Source: Candidatus Eiseniibacteriota bacterium (lineage in GTDB: Bacteria > Eisenbacteria > RBG-16-71-46 > CAIMUX01 > WJJG01). Taken from it: 41,168 nt of DNA. Location: assembly GCA_023129715.1 (NCBI GenBank), contig JAGMBO010000025.1, forward strand, positions 1-41,168, in the 5' to 3' direction. Shown piece after piece: positions 31,399 to 40,166 of this stretch. Positions within the stretch are counted from its first letter, which is position 1, and every line of letters begins with the position of its first letter. The position numbers and the translations under genes were made by a program. Below the pieces are notes generated by a model that made no database searches, was not told where the DNA came from, and saw only the letters and a program-made list of their open reading frames with translations.

Positions 31399-33157
31399 GC
31401 TCCCACTCCGACCACTCGGCCGCGCCGCGTGGGCGGATCACCTGCTCCTCTTCTCCAGCCTGGAGGTAGAGGATCGGAACTGCCTGGGCGGCGGGAACCG
31501 GAAGCCAGCGCCCCCGTCCTCCGCGTCGGCGCGGGCGCACCGCCTCCTCGAGTTGCACCGTCAACGCCTCGGGACAGTAGGCGCCCGCCTCGACCGCCCT
31601 TCCCACGAGATCGAAAGCCAGCCAGCCCCGCCGCGTGAAGTCGTCGGGCTCGCTGTTGTAGAGCAGGCGATGGCGCTGCGCGAAATCGAGCTCCCCGCGC
31701 CCCGGCACCGGCGCGTAGGCCTCACCGGCGAAGAGGGTCAACAACCCATACTCGGCGGTCACCTGCCGCACGATCTCCTCCCCGAGGGGGGCGGTTCCCA
31801 GGAAGGGGCCCAGAAACCCGCCATGGGCCCAATGGGAGAGCAGGGCGACCATCTCCCGCTCGCCGCCGGGGCAAAACATCGCATCGAAGGAGATGATCGA
31901 GTCGGCCAAGGTCGCCGCGACCATCTCGCTGAAGTCGGTCGTCCCGGGACGGTAGGCGCGCTCGAGGACGATCGTCATGCCGCGCTGGACGGCCTGGCGG
32001 CGGAAGATGCGCACGCGTTCAGCGCTCGCGGGGTCATCCGGCCAGAGGAGGGCGAGCCGGCGCACGCCGAGGCTGTCGGCGGCATACTCGACGACCGTCC
32101 GCAGTTGATCCGTTGGCGCCATGGTGCAGGCATAGGTCCCCGCTCCGAGATGGCGCAGGGTCGTGTCCGTGGCGGCGGGCGAGATCAGCACGGCGTTGCG
32201 CTCCTGAAGGTAGCTTGCCGCCATCAGAGTATTGAGACTGAAAATCTCCCCGATGAAGACGCGCACGCCGGCATGGTAGAGGCGGGCCAGCTCGGCGAGA
32301 CAGCGCCCAGGATCACCCGCCGTGTCGGCGATCTCGATACGCAAGGGAAAGCGCGCGTCCGCATTGTGCGTGCGCCGGGCGAGATCGGCGCCATTGCAGA
32401 GTGAGATGCCGAAGCGCGCGTAGGGCCCATTGAGGGGAGCCAGAACCCCAACGGTGAAGAAATCCTCCGCCAGAGCGGCCGCCGGATCGCCGGCCCAGCC
32501 CATCTGGAAGGGCACAACCAGACCGGGGCAGCGGGCCGCGGCCAGCGCCCAGGCGCGGGCGCTCTCGTGCCCGTGACCGCGGCGCTGTTCCTCCTCGGCA
32601 TAGCGCGGCAAGGCGGGACAGAGCGACGTGTTGCGTGGGTACTTCCAGATCAGATAGGCGGTCTCGGACGGCACCATGCGCCGCGAGAGCAGATCGGCAA
32701 GCACCGTCCCACTCTCCCGCGCGGCCTGCGGTCCCAGGCGGGAGAAGGTCAGCCACCAGTCCGCCGCCGCGAAGTAGCGGCCCTGCCCTTGCATCGCGCG
32801 CGCTAGGAGCCGCACCCAGGAGGCATCATCGATCTCGAGGCGGGCGGATCCCGCCAGCGGCCGCAGAATCTGAAGCGCCTCGGCGAAGTGTCCCAGCTCG
32901 ACCAAGGCGGCGCCGATGATCTGACGCGCCTCGCGCTCGTGCGTCGAGTCGGGGCTCTCGAGCGCCGGGCGAGCGGCGCTGATCGCCTCGGCGTACCGGT
33001 CACGATGGAACGCCCGGCGAGCCTCGTCGAGCGGATCCGCCGCCGTGGCCGCCCCGGGCGCGAGGGCGACGAGGGCCACGAGAGTGACGAGGCCGAAGCC
33101 GAAGAGCCATCCTATCCGGAGCCGCCGAATCCGGAGGCCGGCGATTGCCGTACGCAC
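31358..33157 (-). CDS. LpoA-like periplasmic-binding-fold protein with N-terminal TPR-like region
   Basis: About 599 residues. A signal peptide (basic RTAIAGLRIRRLRIG, hydrophobic core, likely cleavage after ATA near residue 39) is followed by TPR-like helical repeats (ADPLDEARRAFHRDRYAEAI to ~225) and a Peripla_BP-type domain from VGVLAPLNGPYARFG onward, with AVLISPAATD and PLGEEIV motifs. This plan recalls LpoA, the outer-membrane activator of PBP1A, and branched-chain amino-acid binding proteins. No lipobox Cys is seen, so it is likely soluble. The GTG at 33157 suits the signal peptide; a GTG at 33190 would add 11 residues. It ends the rpsF operon. The function (peptidoglycan synthesis control or ligand sensing) is inference. 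Confidence 0.75.
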   Translation of the reverse strand: MRTAIAGLRIRRLRIGWLFGFGLVTLVALVALAPGAATAADPLDEARRAFHRDRYAEAISAARPALESPDSTHEREARQIIGAALVELGHFAEALQILRPLAGSARLEIDDASWVRLLARAMQGQGRYFAAADWWLTFSRLGPQAARESGTVLADLLSRRMVPSETAYLIWKYPRNTSLCPALPRYAEEEQRRGHGHESARAWALAAARCPGLVVPFQMGWAGDPAAALAEDFFTVGVLAPLNGPYARFGISLCNGADLARRTHNADARFPLRIEIADTAGDPGRCLAELARLYHAGVRVFIGEIFSLNTLMAASYLQERNAVLISPAATDTTLRHLGAGTYACTMAPTDQLRTVVEYAADSLGVRRLALLWPDDPASAERVRIFRRQAVQRGMTIVLERAYRPGTTDFSEMVAATLADSIISFDAMFCPGGEREMVALLSHWAHGGFLGPFLGTAPLGEEIVRQVTAEYGLLTLFAGEAYAPVPGRGELDFAQRHRLLYNSEPDDFTRRGWLAFDLVGRAVEAGAYCPEALTVQLEEAVRPRRRGGRGRWLPVPAAQAVPILYLQAGEEEQVIRPRGAAEWSEWEPNGAPENGTERRR

Positions 33158-33222
33158 ACACCACCCCGATCGCTTCGCGCAACTCGGCACCGCCCAATGA
33201 GGCGAGATCCGTGCAAAGCCGC

Positions 33223-33732
33223 TTAGAAGCGGAACTTCCCGAAATCCTTCGGATCGAGCCTCTCGATGAACTCCTTCAAGTCTTCGGCCCGCTGCTCGTC
33301 ACTGGCATCGGCCGCCTCGCTTGTCTCCAGAAGCAGGTTGTCGAGTTCGCTCGAGAAGAGCTTCGCCTCAACGTAGATGCGGGCCTTCGCCTTCAGCGCC
33401 AGGGCGATCGAGTCGCTGGGGCGGGCGTCGATGCAGAGGATCTCGCCCCCATGGTCGAGAAAAATCTTGGCATAAAACGTGTTGTCGAGGAGGTCACAGA
33501 TCTCGACCCGCCGCACCCGGGTCCCGAGGCCCTTGAGGACGCTCTTGAGCAGATCGTGCGTCAGGGGCCGCTGGAACTTGCGCCCGGCCAGCTCCATGGC
33601 GATGACACTCGCCTCCTGGGGACCGATCCAGATGGGCAGCTTCCGTTCACCCGCGGCGTCCTTGAGGATCACCACCGGCACGCGGTTCTTCTGATCCACC
33701 GCCAGGGTCCAGACAACGACCTCGACCAACAC
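33223..33732 (-). CDS. Bifunctional nuclease family protein (BFN/DUF151)
   Basis: 169 residues. Residues 1-~130 match the DUF151 fold: VEVVVWTLAVDQKNRVPVVILKD, LPIWIGPQEASVIAMEL, RPLTHDLLKSVL and IDARPSDSIALALKAKARIYV. Plant members have RNase and DNase activity; bacterial roles are unclear. A Glu/Asp-rich tail follows, partly like a UVR-type motif but too short to call. The start is GTG at 33732 with GAGGAGG four bases ahead. It sits between the PpiC lipoprotein and the LpoA-like gene, in the ribosomal-protein operon. Confidence 0.9.
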   Translation of the reverse strand: MLVEVVVWTLAVDQKNRVPVVILKDAAGERKLPIWIGPQEASVIAMELAGRKFQRPLTHDLLKSVLKGLGTRVRRVEICDLLDNTFYAKIFLDHGGEILCIDARPSDSIALALKAKARIYVEAKLFSSELDNLLLETSEAADASDEQRAEDLKEFIERLDPKDFGKFRF

Positions 33733-33746
33733 GGCTCCTCCTCGCT

Positions 33747-33766
33747 TCGCCGAGGCCCGTCGGCGA
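33747..33766 (-). terminator. Small hairpin between the PpiC lipoprotein and BFN genes
   Basis: TCGCCGA (33747-33753) and TCGGCGA (33760-33766) form a perfect 7-bp stem with a 6-base loop in the 35-bp gap. No T-tract; it may only trim or stabilise the mRNA. Confidence 0.35.
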
Positions 33767-33767
33767 C

Positions 33768-35018
33768 CTAGGGGCCCGTAGAGGGTTGCTCGGACGATGG
33801 CGCGACCTCGGCCGGGGCATGTTCCCCGGAGAAGGTTGCAAGCATCGTGCGTGCCGATTCGGCCAGTTCGTGCCCGGGATGCTGCGCCAAGAAGCGCTCG
33901 AAGGCCTCGCGGGCGCGGGCCCGGTCGTTGAGGGACTCGGCGTACTCGAACCCGATCATGAACAGGGCCTCGGCCTTGCGATCGCCCTCGGGGAAACGGG
34001 AAACGATCTCCTCGTAGAGCGTGATCCGCTGTTGCGGATCCGGACCGCTCTGCGCCGATTCGAAGAGCTCCTCGTCGTTCATCTGCAGGTAGTAGAAACG
34101 CTTCAAGGCGCTCTCGAAGAACTTCACCCCATATGCCTGCTTTAGCGAGTCGATCACATTGCTGTAATGCTCCGCCTGGCGGGAGCCGCCGATCTTCTCC
34201 TGAATGCCGTCGTAGACCTCGGCCAGGGGCTTGGCATACTCGGGGCGCTGCGCCTCGACGCGCAAGATGTGCCAGCCGAGCTCGGTCCGAATCGGATCGG
34301 AGACCGCCATCGGCTCAAGCGCCTGCAGCGCCTCCCCGAGAGCAGGATGCTCGTTGGGCAGGGTCGGCCGCCCCGCGGGCTGATAGCCCGGCATGCGCCC
34401 GCCATGCGGCCCGGACCGCGAATCGACCGAATGGGCCTTGGCCAGCTCGGCGAAGTCGGCCCCGGCGCGAAGCTGCCCGGCCAGGTCGCGCGCCGCGGAT
34501 TCCCGCTCCACCAGGATCTGGCGATACCAGATCTGGGCGGGCACGGTAAACTGGTCGACGTGCTCTTCGTAGTAGATGCGGATCTCTTCCTCGCTGGGCG
34601 ACGCCTCGGCGAGAATCGCCTCCTCCGCGTTCACACTCAAGATGTAGGATCGGGACAATGCCATCATGCGCAGGACGTCCGGATCCCTGTCGATCCCGCG
34701 TTCGCGGGCGTAGCGGATCAGGCAGCGCTCGACGGCGCCCGCCTTGGCGATTTCCTCGACCTGGCGACCGAGGGAGGCCCCCTCCTGCGGCATCTGCGGA
34801 TACTGGAGGCGGATCTTGTGATAGAGCTCGCTGGCGGTGATCGGTTCTCCGGAGACTTCCGCCACGACCAAGTCGCCGCCGGCAAGCTCCGGTGCTGAAA
34901 AGTCGGCCGGCGGGGTGTCGGAATCGGCGCAGCCGAAGGCCAACAGCCAGAGCAGCAGCCCCGCAGGTCCCACGAGCCCGATCTGCGCAATCCATCTGCG
35001 TAGGGAAGACCCCGGCAC
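33768..35018 (-). CDS. PpiC-type peptidyl-prolyl isomerase lipoprotein with C-terminal TPR
   Basis: 416 residues. A lipoprotein signal ends in LLAFGC, with the lipidated Cys at about position 30 and acidic residues (ADSD) after it. A SurA_N-like helical part (VVAEVSGEPITASELYHKI) precedes a PpiC rotamase domain (IWYRQILVERESAARDLAGQLRAGADFAELAKAHSVD... GGRMPGY... RTELGWHILRVE). The C-terminus (about 345-400) has two TPR-like units (YEEIVSRFPEGDRKAEALFMIGF). Predicted periplasmic-facing chaperone for outer-membrane proteins. The GTG at 35018 is chosen for the GGAGGT seven bases ahead. The gene lies 54 bases after rplI. Confidence 0.88.
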   Translation of the reverse strand: MPGSSLRRWIAQIGLVGPAGLLLWLLAFGCADSDTPPADFSAPELAGGDLVVAEVSGEPITASELYHKIRLQYPQMPQEGASLGRQVEEIAKAGAVERCLIRYARERGIDRDPDVLRMMALSRSYILSVNAEEAILAEASPSEEEIRIYYEEHVDQFTVPAQIWYRQILVERESAARDLAGQLRAGADFAELAKAHSVDSRSGPHGGRMPGYQPAGRPTLPNEHPALGEALQALEPMAVSDPIRTELGWHILRVEAQRPEYAKPLAEVYDGIQEKIGGSRQAEHYSNVIDSLKQAYGVKFFESALKRFYYLQMNDEELFESAQSGPDPQQRITLYEEIVSRFPEGDRKAEALFMIGFEYAESLNDRARAREAFERFLAQHPGHELAESARTMLATFSGEHAPAEVAPSSEQPSTGP

Positions 35019-35071
35019 GCGCCATACCTCCTTTGCCCGGAGTCGCGGGGCGTCCCGCGGCCGCCCCCGGA

Positions 35072-35515
35072 CTACTGTTTGGTCACCCAAACCTTGAGAG
35101 GAACAGAGATCTCGGGGTGGAGCTTCACATTGATCTTGTAGACACCGAGGACCCGCAGCGGTTCCTCGAGCTGAATGCGACGCCGTTCGATCTCAAGGCC
35201 CTGGGCATGCAGGGCATCAACGATGTCTTGGGCCGTGACGCTGCCGAAGAGCTTCTCATCCTCCCCGACCTGCGCGGGAATCGTCACACTCGCCGCGGCG
35301 AGTTGCTTGGCCAGACCCTCCGCATGGTGACGCTCCTGCTCACCCCGGCTGCGTCGCACCCGTTCCGCCTCCGAGAACATCTTGGCTCCGGTGCTCGTGG
35401 CCGGTAGCGCCAGTTTCTTGGGCAGCAGAAAGTTGCGCGCGTATCCCCGAGCGACTTGCACGCGTGCGCCCCGCTCGCCCAACCCCGCGACGTTTTCTAA
35501 GAGGATCAGCTCCAT
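35072..35515 (-). CDS. rplI: 50S ribosomal protein L9
   Basis: 147 residues, complete. The N-terminal domain MELILLENVAGLGERGARVQVARGYARNFLLPKKLALPAT is the L9 signature; a long helix and a C-terminal domain (VTIPAQVGEDEKLFGSVTAQDI) follow. L9 binds 23S rRNA and extends from the large subunit, helping frame maintenance. The ATG at 35515 has GGGAGGCGA ahead. Confidence 0.97.
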   Translation of the reverse strand: MELILLENVAGLGERGARVQVARGYARNFLLPKKLALPATSTGAKMFSEAERVRRSRGEQERHHAEGLAKQLAAASVTIPAQVGEDEKLFGSVTAQDIVDALHAQGLEIERRRIQLEEPLRVLGVYKINVKLHPEISVPLKVWVTKQ

Positions 35516-35586
35516 CGACTCGCCTCCCGATGCCGCCGATGCGGGACAGGCGCCCCGCAAGGTCGGATCATCGCCATGGTACCGAA

Positions 35587-35829
35587 CTAGCGATAGCTGT
35601 CATTGACGAACGGAATCAATGCGAGGGCCCGGGCCCGCTTCACCGCCCGGGTGATCTGCGCTTGATGCCGCGAGCAGTTGCCCGAGATCCGCCGGGGCAC
35701 GATCTTGCCACGGTCGGTGATCGCCCGCATCAGACGCTTCTCGTCCTTGTAGTCGACGCGCTCCACCCGATCGAGACAGAGCTTGCACACCTTGCGCCGG
35801 GGTACGCGCGCGGTCTTCTTCTTCGGCAT
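35587..35829 (-). CDS. rpsR: 30S ribosomal protein S18 (zinc-binding type)
   Basis: 80 residues, complete, with the S18 core YKDEKRLMRAITDRGKIVPRRISG. Unlike many S18 proteins it keeps a C-x2-C (C15, C18) and C-x2-H (C52, H55) set, the 'C+' form expected to bind zinc. S18 pairs with S6 on the 30S platform. Usual order rpsF-rpsR-rplI, but ssb, often between rpsF and rpsR, is absent. Confidence 0.97.
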   Translation of the reverse strand: MPKKKTARVPRRKVCKLCLDRVERVDYKDEKRLMRAITDRGKIVPRRISGNCSRHQAQITRAVKRARALALIPFVNDSYR

Positions 35830-35908
35830 CGCCTGCTACTCCTCTCCGCGGAGGTAGCCCCCCGCATCTCGCCATCGCCGGGCGGCCGGGGCGGCCGGCC
35901 GAACGGCG

Positions 35909-36478
35909 CTACTCGGATGTCCCGGAACCGGACGCGGCATCGCCGGCCGCGGATGTCTCTCCAGCCGAGGTCTTCTCGGCGGCCTCCGGTTGCTCGACTG
36001 CCGCCGATTGCTCGACTGCTGCCGGTTGCTCGACTGCTGCCGGTTGCTCCCTCGCGACGGTCTCGCGTTCGGCGGGCCGTTGCTCGTGGGTCTCGCCTCC
36101 TCCATCCCCACCGGCCGGTCCGCGTCCGCCGCGGCGGAAGTGACTCCGCTCGGTGCGCCGGTCCCGGCCGCGGTGCTCGGGCGGATGAGGTTCCCCATCG
36201 CTATGGACCGTCAAGTGACGGAGGACCGACTCGTTGAGCTTGAAGCGCCGATCGAGCTCCTTGAGCACCTCGGGACCCGAGCGGAAACGGATCAGCGTAT
36301 AGATCCCGTCCCTGGTCTTGCGAATCGGATAGGCGAGCTTGCGGCGGCCCCACTTGTAGACCCCGGTCACCTCGCCTTCGGCCCCCTCGATCGTCTGCTT
36401 GACCTTCTCGATCTCTTGTTCGATCCCCGCCTCGTCGACCTGCGGGTGCAGGATGAAGACGGTTTCATACTCTCTCAC
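35909..36478 (-). CDS. rpsF: 30S ribosomal protein S6 with long repetitive tail
   Basis: 189 residues; S6 is usually 95-135. Residues 1-~95 are a normal S6 (YETVFILHPQVDEAGIEQEI, YKWGRRKLAYPIRKTRDGIYTLIRF, ELDRRFKLNESVLRHLTV). Residues 96-140 are basic and Gly-rich, and 144-167 are four EQPAAV-type hexapeptide repeats, then an Ala/Gly/Ser end. The tail should be disordered and solvent-exposed. C-terminal Glu extensions of S6 are known in some bacteria (added after translation in Escherichia coli); an encoded tail of this kind is inferred to resemble them. The gene starts the rpsF-to-LpoA-like operon; a promoter is proposed upstream. Confidence 0.95.
   Translation of the reverse strand: MREYETVFILHPQVDEAGIEQEIEKVKQTIEGAEGEVTGVYKWGRRKLAYPIRKTRDGIYTLIRFRSGPEVLKELDRRFKLNESVLRHLTVHSDGEPHPPEHRGRDRRTERSHFRRGGRGPAGGDGGGETHEQRPAERETVAREQPAAVEQPAAVEQSAAVEQPEAAEKTSAGETSAAGDAASGSGTSE
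35978..36049 (-). repeat. Tandem 18-bp repeats in rpsF
   Basis: Four in-frame 18-bp copies coding EQPAAV, EQPAAV, EQSAAV and EQPEAA (residues 144-167 of S6). The first three are nearly identical in DNA as well. Confidence 0.85.
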
Positions 36479-36553
36479 CGATGACCCCCTTTGGCCTCCA
36501 CCGTCTGCGGCCCGGCGCCGCGGTACGGCCCACCGAGCAGACCCAAAGCTACC

Positions 36554-36584
36554 TATTTAGCCGCATTGGACGGCCGGTTGTCAA
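36554..36584 (-). promoter_or_regulatory. Candidate promoter for the rpsF operon
   Basis: Minus strand: perfect TTGACA (36584-36579) and, 19 bp on, TAAATA (36559-36554) in an AT-rich patch, about 75 bases upstream of the rpsF ATG. It lies in the 142-bp gap after hppA. The long spacer makes the -10 uncertain. Confidence 0.5.
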
Positions 36585-36620
36585 GTCTGGCGACGCGCCC
36601 CCGCTCCCGTTTTCCCGCAA

Positions 36621-38714
36621 CTAGAGCCCCAGCAGCGGCCCGACGAGCTCGTGCAGCCGCAGGATCAACGGGGTAAAGACGAGCGAGACGATCGCCATCA
36701 GCTTCAGCAAGATGTTGATCGACGGGCCCGAGGTGTCCTTGAATGGGTCGCCGACGGTGTCGCCCACGACGGCCGCCTTGTGCGTCTCGGACCCCTTGCC
36801 CCCCAGATTACCCGCCTCGATGAACTTCTTGGCATTGTCCCAGGCCCCACCCGCGTTGGCCAGCATGAGGGCCATCGGGACCCCGGTGATCAGCGAACCG
36901 ATCAGCAGGCCCCCGAGCGTCTGGGGACCGAGAACGATTCCCACGACCAGCGGAATCAGCACCGCCAGGGTCCCCGGCAGGACCATCTGCTTCAGGGCGC
37001 CGCGGGTGGTGATGTCGACACAGCGCGCATATTCGGGCTGCGCCTCGCCCTCCATCAACCCGGGGATCTCGCGGAACTGGCGGCGAACCTCCTCGACGAC
37101 GCGGAAGGCGGCATCCCCCACCGCCCGCGTCGTGTCGGCGGCGAAGAGGAAGGGCACCACGCCGCCGATGAGGAGCCCGACGAGCACGCGGGGATTCACC
37201 ACATCGAGAGTCAGGGCGCTCCCCCTCGCCTGACCGACCGCCTGCATGTAGGCGGTGAAGAGCGCCAGCGCGGTCAGCGCTGCGCTGGCGATGGCAAAGC
37301 CCTTGGCGATCGCCGCCGTCGTATTCCCGGCGGCGTCGAGCGCATCGGTGCGCTGGCGCACCTCGGGGCCCAGGTGGGCCATCTCGGCAATACCGCCGGC
37401 GTTGTCGGCGATCGGGCCGTAGGCGTCGACACTGACGGTCATCGCGGTAATCGCCAGCATGCCGACGGCGGCGAGCGCGATGCCGAAGATGCCGACCAAC
37501 GCGTGCGAGCCGAGAATCGCGATGGCGATGACAATCATGGGCAGCACCGCGCTGCGCAGCCCGATGGCGAACCCGGAGATGATGTTCGTCGCTGCGCCGG
37601 TGCGCGAGCTCTCGGCAATCGCCCGGATCGAACGACCCGAGGTGTAGTACTCGGCGACAAAACCGACGATCATGCCCGCCACCAGCCCGAGGAAGGCCGC
37701 CAGGAAATAGCGCACCCCCATGTTGGGAAAGGCGAGCAGGGTGACGATCAATGCGCCGGCGGCGAAGAGCACGGCCGCAGACATCGTGCCCATACGCAAC
37801 GCGATCTGGGGATTGCCACCCTCGCGCGTGCGCACGGTGAACATCGCCAGCAGCGAGGCGCCGATGCCGATGGCGACCAGCGCCATCACGTAGCCGATCG
37901 CCTCGCTCACCGAGGGCAGACCGGCGGCGGCCACCTTGGGAAAGACCGCCAAGGCGATCACCAACGAGGAGACGACTGAACCGACATAGGACTCGAAGAG
38001 GTCGGCACCCATCCCGGCAACGTCGCCGACGTTGTCGCCGACATTGTCGGCAATCGTGGCGGGGTTGCGCGGATCGTCTTCAGGAATGCCCACCTCGACC
38101 TTGCCGACCAGGTCGGCGCCGACATCGGCCGCCTTGGTATAGATGCCACCCCCGACACGGGCGAAGAGCGCGATCGACGAGGCCCCCATGCTGAAGCCGG
38201 CCACGATGGTGATGGCTTCGGTCATCCCGAAGAGTGAGCTGAAGAAGTAGAAAACCAACGAGAGGGCCAGCAGCCCGAGACCGGCGACGGTGAAACCCAT
38301 CACCGCCCCTCCGGGAAAGGCGACACTGAGCGCCGCATTGAAGCTGTGGCGAGCCGCCTCGGCGGTGCGCGTGTTGGCGCGGGTGGCGATCTTCATGCCG
38401 AAAAAGCCACAGATCATCGAGCTCACCGCGCCCACCAGGTAGGCGATCGCCGTCTTCCAACCGAGCCCTTGGATCTGCGGATCGCTGATCCCCACCGCGA
38501 GCACCACGACCAGGATGGCGATGAAGACGAGCAGCGTCGAGTACTCCCGCCGCAGAAACGCCATCGCCCCCTCGTGCACCGCATCGGAGATGCGCACCAT
38601 CTCTGCGGAGCCAGGATCCTTGCGCAGCACGCGCACCCAGGCGACCAGCGCCGCCACCAGGAGCGAGAGCGCTCCCGCCGCGATCGCGATCAGGGTCGTC
38701 CTTGGAGCATCCAT
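36621..38714 (-). CDS. hppA: Membrane-bound K+-dependent pyrophosphatase (ion pump)
   Basis: 697 residues with about 16 membrane helices. Pyrophosphate-site motifs include GGGIYTKAADVGADLVGKVE, EDDPRNPATIADNVGDNVGDVAGMGADLFESY and the C-terminal DNAGGAWDNAKKFIE-like region. GNTTAA at 463-468 has Ala where K+-independent enzymes have Lys, so it should need K+. The Glu at 241 in DLFESY is in the position seen in Na+-pumping and dual pumps. It is therefore K+-dependent and probably moves Na+ or Na+/H+, though H+ alone cannot be excluded. It conserves energy from biosynthetic pyrophosphate. The ATG at 38714 follows a GAGGGGGGGG site; the ORF further upstream overlaps pth. Confidence 0.95.
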   Translation of the reverse strand: MDAPRTTLIAIAAGALSLLVAALVAWVRVLRKDPGSAEMVRISDAVHEGAMAFLRREYSTLLVFIAILVVVLAVGISDPQIQGLGWKTAIAYLVGAVSSMICGFFGMKIATRANTRTAEAARHSFNAALSVAFPGGAVMGFTVAGLGLLALSLVFYFFSSLFGMTEAITIVAGFSMGASSIALFARVGGGIYTKAADVGADLVGKVEVGIPEDDPRNPATIADNVGDNVGDVAGMGADLFESYVGSVVSSLVIALAVFPKVAAAGLPSVSEAIGYVMALVAIGIGASLLAMFTVRTREGGNPQIALRMGTMSAAVLFAAGALIVTLLAFPNMGVRYFLAAFLGLVAGMIVGFVAEYYTSGRSIRAIAESSRTGAATNIISGFAIGLRSAVLPMIVIAIAILGSHALVGIFGIALAAVGMLAITAMTVSVDAYGPIADNAGGIAEMAHLGPEVRQRTDALDAAGNTTAAIAKGFAIASAALTALALFTAYMQAVGQARGSALTLDVVNPRVLVGLLIGGVVPFLFAADTTRAVGDAAFRVVEEVRRQFREIPGLMEGEAQPEYARCVDITTRGALKQMVLPGTLAVLIPLVVGIVLGPQTLGGLLIGSLITGVPMALMLANAGGAWDNAKKFIEAGNLGGKGSETHKAAVVGDTVGDPFKDTSGPSINILLKLMAIVSLVFTPLILRLHELVGPLLGL

Positions 38715-38739
38715 GCTTGCCCCCCCCTCTGCGAACCCA

Positions 38740-39363
38740 TCAATAGCCCGGTGACGGGCCCGCGTCATCCCGCCCCACTTCACCCGCCGGAGAATCCCAT
38801 GGCACCGCGAGCCCATTGAAGCGGTTCATCGCCGCCGCGAGCCCCGCGGTCAAGAGCACCCGCAGCGCCGCCACCGCGCGGGTGATCATCACATCCATCC
38901 GGCCCCATTCCTCGGGCGAGAAATCGCCCAGGACATGATCGACGGCGCCCGTATCGTCTTCGGGTCGCCCAACGCCGATGCGCATGCGCGCCACCGAGGC
39001 GGGAGCCAGGGCGGCCAGCAGCGACTGCAGCCCCCGATGCCCCCCCGCACCTCCCTCGGGCCGAATGCGCAGCCGCCCGAGGGGCAGATCGATGTCGTCG
39101 AGAACGACCAACAGGTCACGGGGGCCGGCGCCGCTGCGCAGCAAGGCTGCGACGATGTCCCCGCTGCGGTTCATCCAGGTCAGGGGACGGATCAGGCGGT
39201 GCTCCTCCCGGCCCACGCGCACGCGACACTCCTCGGCATCACGCCGCCGACGCCAGGGGGAGCGGCCCCATTGCTCGCGGGCGGCATCCAGCACGAGGAA
39301 CCCCGCATTGTGCCGGGTCCGTTCGTACTCCGCGCCCGGATTGCCGAGTCCCAGAACGATCAC
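38740..39363 (-). CDS. pth: Peptidyl-tRNA hydrolase
   Basis: 207 residues. It frees tRNA from stalled peptidyl-tRNA. Motifs: VLGLGNPGAEYERTRHNAGF (catalytic His in RHNAGF), LTWMNRSG, LVVLDDIDLPLGRLRIR (catalytic Asp) and GGAGGHRGLQSL. The GTG at 39363 is chosen because the conserved start follows at once and AGGA lies nine bases ahead; a GTG at 39390 would add nine residues. The tail after NRFNG is not conserved. It lies between rplY and hppA; ychF, often next, is absent. Confidence 0.95.
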   Translation of the reverse strand: MIVLGLGNPGAEYERTRHNAGFLVLDAAREQWGRSPWRRRRDAEECRVRVGREEHRLIRPLTWMNRSGDIVAALLRSGAGPRDLLVVLDDIDLPLGRLRIRPEGGAGGHRGLQSLLAALAPASVARMRIGVGRPEDDTGAVDHVLGDFSPEEWGRMDVMITRAVAALRVLLTAGLAAAMNRFNGLAVPWDSPAGEVGRDDAGPSPGY

Positions 39364-39450
39364 GCACCTTGATCCTGCGCAACGCCGCACCCGCCGGGGG
39401 CGCGGGACGTTCGGAACCGCGGCACACGGCAGCGGCCCCGCTCCGCCGGT

Positions 39451-40131
39451 CTAGGAGGTGCTTTCGCCTTTCGGCTCGGCAGCCTCACCCTCGGCGGGCT
39501 TCTCCACATCCTCGCCAGCCGCGGCGGCGGCGGCAGCCTCTTCCGCAGCCTCTTCTTCCATGGCTGCAGCGCTGCGGCCATGCACCGCGACGACGACGCG
39601 ATCGGGGGGCGTGATGATCTTCAAGCCCTCCCGCTGGATCTCCGCGGCATGCAGCGACTGCCCCAAATGGAGCGGGGTCACATCGACCTCGATGTAGTCG
39701 GGCGCCTCACCGGGCAGACACTCGATCTCCAGCTCGCGCAGGACATGGTCGAGGAAGCCGCCTTCGTTCTTCACCCCCTCGGCGATCCCGGTCAGGCGCA
39801 CCGCAACCTCGATCTGCACCGGCCGGTCCATCGAGATGTGCAGGAAGTCGACGTGCAGAGCGCGCGAGGTGGCCGGATCGCGCTGGACTTCCTTGATCAG
39901 GACCTTGAGGCCCTCTTCCGGGCCCTGATCAAGCTTCAGATCGATGAGCACGGTCCCCTCGGCCGCCTGCCGCAAGACACCGTCGAACGAACGCGCCTCG
40001 ATGGCGATCAGAACGTTCTCACCGCCCGGCCCGTAAACCACCCCGGGCAAGTAGCCCCCGTCGCGCAGGCGATGCGCCGCGCCCTTACCCTTCTCCTCAC
40101 GGGTTCTCCCCGCTAGTTGCACCAGAGCCAT
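39451..40131 (-). CDS. rplY: 50S ribosomal protein L25 (Ctc/TL5 long form)
   Basis: 226 residues. The N-terminal 5S rRNA-binding domain (LAGRTREEKGKGAAHRLRDGGYLPGVVYG) and the TL5/Ctc second domain (VQIEVAVRLTGIAEGVKNEGGFLDHVLRELEIECLPGEAPDYIEVDVTPL) are complete, followed by a Glu/Ala-rich disordered tail (about 188-226). GGAGGAGG precedes the ATG. In many bacteria rplY sits between prs and pth, as here. Confidence 0.96.
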   Translation of the reverse strand: MALVQLAGRTREEKGKGAAHRLRDGGYLPGVVYGPGGENVLIAIEARSFDGVLRQAAEGTVLIDLKLDQGPEEGLKVLIKEVQRDPATSRALHVDFLHISMDRPVQIEVAVRLTGIAEGVKNEGGFLDHVLRELEIECLPGEAPDYIEVDVTPLHLGQSLHAAEIQREGLKIITPPDRVVVAVHGRSAAAMEEEAAEEAAAAAAAGEDVEKPAEGEAAEPKGESTS

Positions 40132-40166
40132 GGACCCTCAACCTCCTCCGTCGCGTTGTTCCTAAG

